This document shows positions 35,811 to 41,624 of a stretch of 41,624 bases of DNA, piece by piece (position 1 is the stretch's first letter; each line of letters opens with the position of its first letter). Location of the stretch: NCBI GenBank assembly GCA_023419175.1, contig JAEZYG010000079.1:1-41624 (forward strand). The letters run 5' to 3'. A program made the translations under genes and the position numbers. This DNA is from Actinomycetes bacterium. GTDB lineage: Bacteria; Actinomycetota; Actinomycetes; Propionibacteriales; Propionibacteriaceae. The notes beneath the pieces were generated by a model. The model did not search any database. It was not told the origin of the DNA and saw nothing but the letters and a program-made list of their open reading frames with translations.

Positions 35811-35821
35811 AGGAGGACACC

Positions 35822-36091
35822 ATGTCGAATATGACCACTGTTGATACGTGTGCAAGCACCAACTGCTCGTTCAATCATGACGGCTGCAATGCCTTCGCAA
35901 TGACGATGGGCGGCAAGGGATGCGTCACCTTCATCGAGATCGGTACCCGCGGCGGACTTGACCGTGTGACCGCTCAGGTAGGTGCATGTCAGCGAGCTGA
36001 TTGCGTCCACAACGCCAATTTGGAATGCTCTGCTGAATCTGTGCGCGTCGGTGGACAAAGCGCTGAGTGCCTCACCTATAGCGCTGCCTGA
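35822..36091 (+). CDS. Cysteine-rich double DUF1540 protein
   Basis: An 89-residue protein with eight cysteines in two similar halves. Each half has the spacing C-x4-C...C...C seen in DUF1540 (first: TCASTNCSFNHDGCNAF and GCVTF; second: ACQRADCVHNANLECSAES and ECLTY). The arrangement suggests two small metal-binding knuckles, but this is inference. AGGAGG lies five bases before the ATG, an optimal site, so it may be made in large amounts. The gene is flanked by an A+T-rich gap and a good terminator. Function is unknown. Confidence 0.82.
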   Translation: MSNMTTVDTCASTNCSFNHDGCNAFAMTMGGKGCVTFIEIGTRGGLDRVTAQVGACQRADCVHNANLECSAESVRVGGQSAECLTYSAA

Positions 36092-36111
36092 TCCAATAAG
36101 AACTTTATATG

Positions 36112-36144
36112 CGGGAGTCGGATCTGCCGGCTCCCGTTTCTTGT
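36112..36144 (+). terminator. Terminator of the DUF1540 gene
   Basis: A 10-bp stem (cgggagtcgg with ccggctcccg, one G-T pair) and 5-base loop, followed by a T-rich run (TTTCTTGTT). Confidence 0.85.
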
Positions 36145-36200
36145 TCTTCTGAGTGGCGATAGCGGTACACTTAAGGCAAGGACGACCAAGAGAGGTGCCG

Positions 36201-36575
36201 ATGGCGTTATCAGATGAAGAGCAGCGCCTGCTCGATCAGTTAGAAGAATCCCTGCGCGCTGAGGATCCTCGTCTTGCCCGGTCTTTTAGCGCTCAAGATC
36301 CTCAGACTCGTGCAGCCAGACACCGTAGCTATGCCACGGGTGCGGGGTTAGTTTTCATCGCCGGTGTTATCGCCTTGATTTCGGGTATCGGTATTCACTG
36401 GGCGATCAGCACCGCTGGATTCATCGCAATGTTCGTGGCGACAGTCATCGCTGTCGCATCATGGCAGAAAGTTGAAAAAACCCAATCGCCGTCTGTTCGC
36501 TCACATATACGCACGCCTAAAACCACCTCTACGTTGGAAGACCGTTGGAGGAGGCGCCAAGAGGGCGGTCTATGA
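36201..36575 (+). CDS. DUF3040 membrane protein
   Basis: A 124-residue actinobacterial DUF3040 protein. The cytoplasmic N-terminus MALSDEEQRLLDQLEESL matches the family signature. DPRLARSF follows, then two transmembrane helices at about residues 48-68 and 73-93 and a basic tail. The ATG at 36201 is chosen because GAGGTG lies upstream and the family begins here. Function is unknown. The stop is one base from that of the convergent MarR gene. Confidence 0.88.
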   Translation: MALSDEEQRLLDQLEESLRAEDPRLARSFSAQDPQTRAARHRSYATGAGLVFIAGVIALISGIGIHWAISTAGFIAMFVATVIAVASWQKVEKTQSPSVRSHIRTPKTTSTLEDRWRRRQEGGL

Positions 36576-36576
36576 T

Positions 36577-37095
36577 CTAGGCGATATAGCCATCCTGTTC
36601 GCAATGAACAAGCAGAGAGCGTAGCTGACCCGATAGATCGGCAATTTCCCCAGGGCTCAGCACAGATGTGAGTTCTCTTTCCGCATGGATCAAATCGATC
36701 AGAGCTGCCTCAACTCTTTCCCGTCCTTGGGCGGTGAGCTGGACGATGACACCTCGTCCGTCCAAGGGATTGGGTTTACGGGTCACCAATCCTCGCTCGC
36801 TGAGGCGATCAACACGGTTGGTCATCGTTCCCGATGTGACATGGGTATCTTTCATGAGTTGTCCAGGAGTTAACTCATAGGGTTCCCCGCTACGTCGCAG
36901 GGCGGCTAGGACGTCGAATTCCCAGGCTTGGAGTTTATGGGAGCGGTAGGCGTCAGAGCGCAGGTCGTCGAGAACCTGAGCGAGACGGGTGATGCGTGAC
37001 CAGATATGCATGATGGATGCATCGAGATCGGGACGTTCCCGTCCCCAGGCTTGGACGACGGCATCGACCTCATCGTGGAAGCTGTCGGTATTCAT
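36577..37095 (-). CDS. MarR-family transcriptional regulator
   Basis: A 172-residue winged helix-turn-helix protein. Landmarks are the ALRRSGEPYELTPGQLMKDTHVTSGTMTNRVDRLSERGLV region (recognition helix around VTSGTMTNRVDRL) and the wing NPLDGRGVIVQLT. Helices at both ends form the dimer interface. Its start overlaps the ispE stop by four bases, so it is translated from the same message as ispE. Target genes and ligand are unknown. Confidence 0.92.
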   Translation of the reverse strand: MNTDSFHDEVDAVVQAWGRERPDLDASIMHIWSRITRLAQVLDDLRSDAYRSHKLQAWEFDVLAALRRSGEPYELTPGQLMKDTHVTSGTMTNRVDRLSERGLVTRKPNPLDGRGVIVQLTAQGRERVEAALIDLIHAERELTSVLSPGEIADLSGQLRSLLVHCEQDGYIA

Positions 37096-38033
37096 TCATC
37101 TCCCCATTCATATTCGACAAATGGCGCTGGTGTCGGACCGCTTGCTGTAAACACGTGAGCGACATCGGCAAGCAGGCGAGCCTGTGCCATATGGCGCTGA
37201 GCCTCGGCGGCTGTCGGATACAGTAAAGCACAGGTAGGACCTGATCCGGATATGATCGCGGCTAAAGCGCCACTTCTTATGCCAAAATCTAGATGATCGC
37301 CTAAGGAAGGATAGAGGTTGATTGCAGCTTTTTCTAAGCTATTTACACAATAGGGGGCAAGATTTTCTGCTGGTTCGTTCGCCTGCAAGCTATCAATTAA
37401 TGCGATGGGATCGTTCGTATCGGGTTCGATAAGACCGCTCTCTACCATCTGATCGAAGCGGGAAAAGACTTCTGCTGTCGATAAACCTCGTCGAGCTTTC
37501 AACAGCAGCCAGTGCAGACGAGTCGTGGTGGATAACGCGTTGAGTTGTTCCCCTCGTCCACGTCCGTGGGCAAGACCTGCTTGCACCATGAAGGCGACAT
37601 CGCTCCCCAGATCTGCTGCGAGTAGACGCATCTGCTCATCGTCAAGATCGAGATTCCACAGGCGAGAACAGGCGATCAAAGCGGCGGCAGCATCGGCAGA
37701 TCCCCCAGCCATGCCCGCCGCGATAGGAATGCGTTTGACCAGATGAAGATCGATTCCCATATGGGGATTGCCATAGCGCTGCCGGATCAATTCGGCGGCT
37801 TTAATAGCTAAGTTATCGCCGTTAGTCGTGAGTTGATCGATATCGTCTCCTGCCAAAGTGAGAACGATACCTCCATCGCTGCGAGCTGATGCATAGAGCT
37901 CGTCGTAGAGATCGAGGGAGCAAAAGACAGTCGATAATTCGTGATAGCCGTCCTCTCGGCGAGGTCCGACGTGAAGGGCGAGATTCACCTTCGCAGGGAC
38001 GCGCACGCGTAGTGTGAAGCTGTTGGTATCCAT
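37092..38033 (-). CDS. ispE: 4-diphosphocytidyl-2-C-methyl-D-erythritol kinase
   Basis: IspE phosphorylates CDP-methylerythritol in the MEP pathway of isoprenoid synthesis. The 313-residue GHMP kinase has the N-terminal PAKVNLALHVGPRREDGYHEL and the ATP-binding PIAAGMAGGSADAAAAL (the GHMP motif 2). The C-terminal ISGSGPTCALLYPT completes the set. It lies ten bases after rsmA, and rsmA-ispE is a common actinobacterial order. Confidence 0.95.
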   Translation of the reverse strand: MDTNSFTLRVRVPAKVNLALHVGPRREDGYHELSTVFCSLDLYDELYASARSDGGIVLTLAGDDIDQLTTNGDNLAIKAAELIRQRYGNPHMGIDLHLVKRIPIAAGMAGGSADAAAALIACSRLWNLDLDDEQMRLLAADLGSDVAFMVQAGLAHGRGRGEQLNALSTTTRLHWLLLKARRGLSTAEVFSRFDQMVESGLIEPDTNDPIALIDSLQANEPAENLAPYCVNSLEKAAINLYPSLGDHLDFGIRSGALAAIISGSGPTCALLYPTAAEAQRHMAQARLLADVAHVFTASGPTPAPFVEYEWGDE

Positions 38034-38043
38034 CCAACTCTCC

Positions 38044-38907
38044 TCAATCTTGGTAGGTGGTCTCGCTCGTATCTACTTCGGCAGCGATACGTACAAAATC
38101 GTCGATGGTCAATCTTTCTCCACGCCAGGTGGGATCGATGCCTGCCCTTTCCAAGGCGGCGGTGGCGCGTGCAGATGATCCAAAAAATTTAGCTAGGGCG
38201 GAACGCAACATCTTGCGTCTTTGATTGAACGCCTCATCGATAACGTCAAAGACGATATGACGATCGACATCGTAATTGTGGGAACGGCGGGTGATACGTA
38301 CCAGACCTGAGTCCACATTGGGGATCGGCCAAAAGACCGTTGGAGGAACGGTTCCCACCCGTTGAGCTTCGGCATACCAAGCGAGTTTCGCGCTGGGGAC
38401 ACCGTAGATTTTTGAGCCAGGGGAGGCGACAAGACGGTCGGCAACTTCTAGCTGAACCATCACCAGGGCTGAACGCAGTGAAGGGAAATATTCCAGCATG
38501 TGCAAGATCACGGGGACCGAGACGTTATAGGGCAGATTGGCAACGAGAATATCGGGATCGCCTGCTGGAAGAGTGTCCACATCGAGAGCGTCCGCAGTGA
38601 TGATATCGACTTTCGAAATGGCACCAGGGTTGATCTGTCGAATTGTGGACGGAAGCTGCGATGCCAAGAGGGAGTCGATCTCGATCACGCTCAGATGAGA
38701 GGCTTTTTCAACCAGCCCTAATGTGAGCGACCCGAGCCCAGGACCTACTTCAACGATGTGATCGGCATCGCTGATATCGGCTAAGGAGACGATTCTTCTC
38801 ACGGTATTCGCATCGGTGACGAAATTTTGTCCCCTGGTCTTGGTCGGTTTCAATCCGATCGAATCGGCAAGAGCTCGAATGGTGCGATAATCCAAAAGAT
38901 CTCCCAT
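38044..38907 (-). CDS. rsmA: 16S rRNA (adenine(1518)-N(6)/adenine(1519)-N(6))-dimethyltransferase
   Basis: RsmA/KsgA dimethylates two adjacent adenines near the 3' end of 16S rRNA. The 287-residue protein has the RGQNFVTDANTVRRIV N-terminus, the SAM-binding EVGPGLGSLT at 53-62, and the NLPYNVSVPVI catalytic motif, with the expected C-terminal helical domain (NQRRKMLRSAL). The ATG at 38907 is used; a GTG at 38919 would overlap the tatD stop. It belongs to the tatD-rsmA-ispE-marR run of closely spaced genes. Confidence 0.95.
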   Translation of the reverse strand: MGDLLDYRTIRALADSIGLKPTKTRGQNFVTDANTVRRIVSLADISDADHIVEVGPGLGSLTLGLVEKASHLSVIEIDSLLASQLPSTIRQINPGAISKVDIITADALDVDTLPAGDPDILVANLPYNVSVPVILHMLEYFPSLRSALVMVQLEVADRLVASPGSKIYGVPSAKLAWYAEAQRVGTVPPTVFWPIPNVDSGLVRITRRSHNYDVDRHIVFDVIDEAFNQRRKMLRSALAKFFGSSARATAALERAGIDPTWRGERLTIDDFVRIAAEVDTSETTYQD

Positions 38908-38909
38908 GA

Positions 38910-39764
38910 TTATCCCCACGATCCCCCGTAGGCAGCTTCGGCATTATGTGAAAGCTGGACGCATAGCTCTTCGAGATCGCTATGACGTATCTCGTTGAGA
39001 AAACGAACGGTATGAGCCATGAGATAGCTGGCATTAGGGCGTCCGCGATAGGGAAGAGGAGTGAGATAGGGAGCGTCTGTCTCAGTCAAAATCCTGTCAG
39101 CGGGAGCATAACATGCAGCCTGTTGAAGGTGATGATTTGCCCGATAGGTCACATTCCCCGCGAAGCTGAGATAGGCTCCATGATCCAAACAGATTTTGGC
39201 GAAATCAATATCTCCAGAAAAACAGTGGAAGATCACGCGTGAAGGCCAACCGACCTCATCTAAAATCTCGATAACTTCGTCATGAGCATCGCGGTCATGA
39301 ATAGCCAAGGTCAAGTTATAGTGGTGAGCCATATCGATATGGCGTCTGAAGGAATCTTTCTGGCGAACGATCTGATCTTCATCTCGTGTGCGGAAGCGGT
39401 CGAGTCCAGTCTCGCCAATGGCTCGCACATGTCCGCCCTTTTGAGCAAGAGAAGCGATGGCGTCCAGATGCTTTTCATAGTGATCGTCTGATAGGCGAGC
39501 TGCGGTATTGGGATGTAAAGCCACAGCAGCAATTACTTGGCTGTGAGCCGCCGCGCACTGTTCGGCGAAAATAGAATCCTCAAGGTCGCACCCGATCTGA
39601 ACAACACGGGTGATATTGACAGCATGTGCGGCGGCTAGATTGTCCTCAACGCTCAGCGAGGACATCTGCGATACTGCGTCCATATGGGTGTGGGCGTCAA
39701 TACAGGCAGCTGGAAGGGACTCGGGTAGATCGGGCAAGCCCAATTCTTCAAGACGGTTCATCAT
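38910..39764 (-). CDS. TatD family metal-dependent hydrolase
   Basis: A 284-residue TIM-barrel hydrolase. Metal-binding motifs are DAHTHMD (His25, His27), GETGLDRFR, FHCFSGD, and TETDAPYLTP. TatD enzymes act as 3'-5' DNases; several were first named for the tat locus of E. coli. It lies between rsmI and rsmA, as in many actinobacteria, with 2 bases to the rsmA start. Confidence 0.93.
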   Translation of the reverse strand: MMNRLEELGLPDLPESLPAACIDAHTHMDAVSQMSSLSVEDNLAAAHAVNITRVVQIGCDLEDSIFAEQCAAAHSQVIAAVALHPNTAARLSDDHYEKHLDAIASLAQKGGHVRAIGETGLDRFRTRDEDQIVRQKDSFRRHIDMAHHYNLTLAIHDRDAHDEVIEILDEVGWPSRVIFHCFSGDIDFAKICLDHGAYLSFAGNVTYRANHHLQQAACYAPADRILTETDAPYLTPLPYRGRPNASYLMAHTVRFLNEIRHSDLEELCVQLSHNAEAAYGGSWG

Positions 39765-39775
39765 CGCTCCCTATC

Positions 39776-40615
39776 TCAATTAACGAGGCGAGCATAGAGC
39801 TCATGCCGTGGTAATCCTAGACGCTTTGAGACGATTTGTGCCGCCTTCGATGGTTTCAGCCCAGCTTGGATAAGTTCGATCGCTTCGTCTACTCCTTGAT
39901 CGAGATCAGCATCTGTACTCTCAGCTCCCTTGATAACGACAGTGATCTCCCCTCGAGCATGGTCATTAGCCCAGGCATGAAGCTTATCTAAAGATCCTCG
40001 TATCACCTGTTCATAGCGTTTGGTCATCTCTCGACAGATCACGGCTTGACGTGTGGGGGAGAAAGCTGTCATGGCGTCTGCGAGGAAATCGGCAAGACGA
40101 TGAGGAGCTTCAAAGAAGACCATCGTGCGTTCCTCACGACGTAAAGAGGTTAATCGACGTAGACGCTCTGCCGATTTGCGGGGCATGAATCCTTCAAAGC
40201 AAAAGCGATCGATGGGAAGTCCGCTGAGTGCAAGAGCGGTTAAGACAGCAGACGGGCCTGGTAGGCACGTGAGAGGAAGATCGGCCTCAATAGCAGCCTT
40301 GACGAGACGATAGCCAGGATCGCTGATACATGGCATTCCTGCATCGGTGATGAGGACGACCTTCGCCCCATGGCGTATGTGATCGATGATGGTTGTCGTG
40401 CGGTTTATCTCGTTGGCTTCAAAATAGCTGATGAGACGTTTGGTCTCGATATTCAATCGGTGAGCGAGCTGCTGAAATCTGCGGGTATCTTCCGCAGCGA
40501 TCAGATCGGCATCTTTCAAAATATCGATCAGGGCAGGGCTGACCTGATCGATATCGCCAATCGGACTTCCCGCCAGGATTAAGACTCCGCCGTTATCGGA
40601 TTCGCTGCACGTCAT
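39776..40615 (-). CDS. rsmI: 16S rRNA (cytidine(1402)-2'-O)-methyltransferase
   Basis: RsmI methylates the 2'-OH of C1402 in 16S rRNA. The 279-residue SAM-dependent enzyme has LILAGSPIGDIDQVSP, AAEDTRRFQQL, VVLITDAGMPCISDPGYRLV (landmarks DAGMPCISDPGY), LPGPSAVLTALALSGLP, and EAPHRLADFL. The ATG at 40615 gives the usual short N-terminus; the frame is open to a GTG at 40654. It is divergent from the mannosyltransferase gene, an arrangement conserved in actinobacteria. Confidence 0.93.
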   Translation of the reverse strand: MTCSESDNGGVLILAGSPIGDIDQVSPALIDILKDADLIAAEDTRRFQQLAHRLNIETKRLISYFEANEINRTTTIIDHIRHGAKVVLITDAGMPCISDPGYRLVKAAIEADLPLTCLPGPSAVLTALALSGLPIDRFCFEGFMPRKSAERLRRLTSLRREERTMVFFEAPHRLADFLADAMTAFSPTRQAVICREMTKRYEQVIRGSLDKLHAWANDHARGEITVVIKGAESTDADLDQGVDEAIELIQAGLKPSKAAQIVSKRLGLPRHELYARLVN

Positions 40616-40688
40616 GATCTTGAGGCTATCAGCGATTGCCTCTTTGCTCAGCACCTATTCTCTACGCTTTTATTGTTCACCCTCTAAT

Positions 40689-41624
40689 ATGTCCCACATG
40701 GGATCGCGATTCATCCGTCTACGAGACAGCATGCGAGGTGTAGGCCTGGTATCCGATAGATCTACTGGCAGCGTGATCACCCGTCTAGAGGAATCGTCGA
40801 TTCTAGATCACGACCGTTTACGAAGCTGGGTGGTGACATGCCTCATCTGCGCCATCGGCTTTTTCATGCGGATCATCTCATTGGGCTATCCCAATAAATT
40901 GATCTTTGACGAGACCTATTACGCCAAGGATGCGTGGACGCTTCTTCACCTGGGATATGAAGCTGATTGGCCCAAAGACGCCAACGACGCCATTGCTGCT
41001 GGCAATGTCGATGGATATCTCGATAAGGCTTCTTTTATCGTCCATCCCCAATTGGGAAAGTGGCTGATCGCTGCGGGAGAGCACCTATTTGGAATGAACG
41101 CTTTCGGGTGGCGTATCGCATCGTGTATCTTCGGCGTCATCGTGATCGCTGCAACGATCCGTCTTGCCAGACGATTATCACGATCCACCTTCGTAGGTGC
41201 TCTCGCCGGATTCTTCCTCTGTGTTGATGGTTTGCATTTCGTGATGAGCCGAGTGGCTTTGCTCGATATTTTTCAGGCAGGATTTACCGTCATGGCTGTT
41301 GCCGCTGTTGTGGCGGATCGAGATCATCTGCGTCGTCGTCTTGCCAACTATCTGATCGAGAATAAAAAAATCGATTTACACGGTAGCTTTGGTCCTATTT
41401 TCTGGTGGCGTCCATGGCGTTTTGTTGCTGGAATCCTTTTCGGTTTAGCGATCGCCTGTAAGTGGAATTCTGTCTATATCCTTGCCGTGATGGGGATTAT
41501 GACCGTCATTTCGGATATCTCGACTCGCCTCACTGCTGGAGCCTCATGGAAAGCGATTCACTCCATCTATCGGGAAGCTCCGATGGCTTTTGTCTATCTG
41601 GTCGTCAGTGCATTGTGCGTCTAT
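40689..41624 (+). CDS. Protein O-mannosyltransferase (PMT family), 3' end outside window
   Basis: The first 312 codons of a polytopic membrane glycosyltransferase (GT39/PMT), which transfers mannose from polyprenyl phosphate to secreted proteins. An N-terminal cytoplasmic part of about 55 residues leads into the first helix (VVTCLICAIGFFMRIISLGYP). The extracellular loop has the catalytic DETYYAKDAWT (Asp-Glu pair) and HPQLGKWLI. Further helices follow. The start ATG at 40689 has no strong Shine-Dalgarno; ATG at 40698 is an alternative. It is divergent from rsmI. Confidence 0.93.
   Translation, partial: MSHMGSRFIRLRDSMRGVGLVSDRSTGSVITRLEESSILDHDRLRSWVVTCLICAIGFFMRIISLGYPNKLIFDETYYAKDAWTLLHLGYEADWPKDANDAIAAGNVDGYLDKASFIVHPQLGKWLIAAGEHLFGMNAFGWRIASCIFGVIVIAATIRLARRLSRSTFVGALAGFFLCVDGLHFVMSRVALLDIFQAGFTVMAVAAVVADRDHLRRRLANYLIENKKIDLHGSFGPIFWWRPWRFVAGILFGLAIACKWNSVYILAVMGIMTVISDISTRLTAGASWKAIHSIYREAPMAFVYLVVSALCVY

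Noticed and set aside
17739..41453. GCGATCGC octamers resembling the cyanobacterial HIP1 repeat
   Set aside because: I saw only about three copies (near 17739, 18551 and 41448). The sequence is rich in GATCG generally, so this is not a dispersed repeat family.

Overview
The window looks like a chromosomal segment of an actinobacterium of the Propionibacteriaceae type. The evidence is a mutA-mutB-meaB methylmalonyl-CoA mutase operon, a mycothiol S-conjugate amidase (Mca), the actinobacterial gene order eno / ftsB-like / DUF501 / ppx, the order greA / small gene / mca / DUF255, and a run of rsmA-ispE and rsmI-tatD next to a protein O-mannosyltransferase. By eye the G+C content is near one half, which is low for that family. 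No phage, transposase, CRISPR array or rRNA gene is visible, and no obviously new defence or mobile system was found.

Layout. 1-3462: the end of enolase, a FtsB/DivIC-like division protein, DUF501, exopolyphosphatase, and a tRNA with a UAA (Leu) anticodon but a short variable arm. 3514-12943: accessory genes, mostly on short separate transcripts: DUF2252, a Bax-inhibitor-1 membrane protein, a NUDIX hydrolase, a lipoprotein, an SRPBCC protein, two small membrane proteins, uracil-DNA glycosylase with an MFS transporter, a GNAT acetyltransferase and an unknown protein with a SHOCT-like N-terminus. 13016-18616: greA, a small unknown gene, mca, tRNA-Ala(CGC), a thioredoxin-like DUF255 protein and a GntP permease. 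18822-19895: a family-2 glycosyltransferase.

20273-26823 is the metabolic core: both methylmalonyl-CoA mutase subunits, their MeaB chaperone GTPase in overlapping frames, then citrate synthase. It fits propionate-forming (Wood-Werkman) metabolism, in which succinyl-CoA is converted to methylmalonyl-CoA. A long non-coding leader with several inverted repeats lies in front of mutA.

27021-32713 is a seven-gene sugar-alcohol operon: a DeoR-family regulator, the IIA, IIB and IIC proteins of a galactitol-type PTS, a zinc polyol-phosphate dehydrogenase, a PfkB-family sugar-phosphate kinase and a class II aldolase. Together they can take a polyol (most likely galactitol) through tagatose-6-phosphate and tagatose-1,6-bisphosphate to triose phosphates. 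A near-perfect 11-bp inverted repeat overlaps the apparent promoter of the regulator and is the best operator candidate in the window. Transketolase follows after an oppositely oriented phosphoribosyltransferase.

35547-41624: an A+T-rich gap, a cysteine-rich double-DUF1540 protein, a DUF3040 membrane protein, a MarR regulator, then ispE, rsmA, tatD and rsmI on the minus strand, and the start of a protein O-mannosyltransferase that runs off the window. Start sites are choices made from Shine-Dalgarno spacing and family N-termini. All functional calls are homology judgements made by eye.
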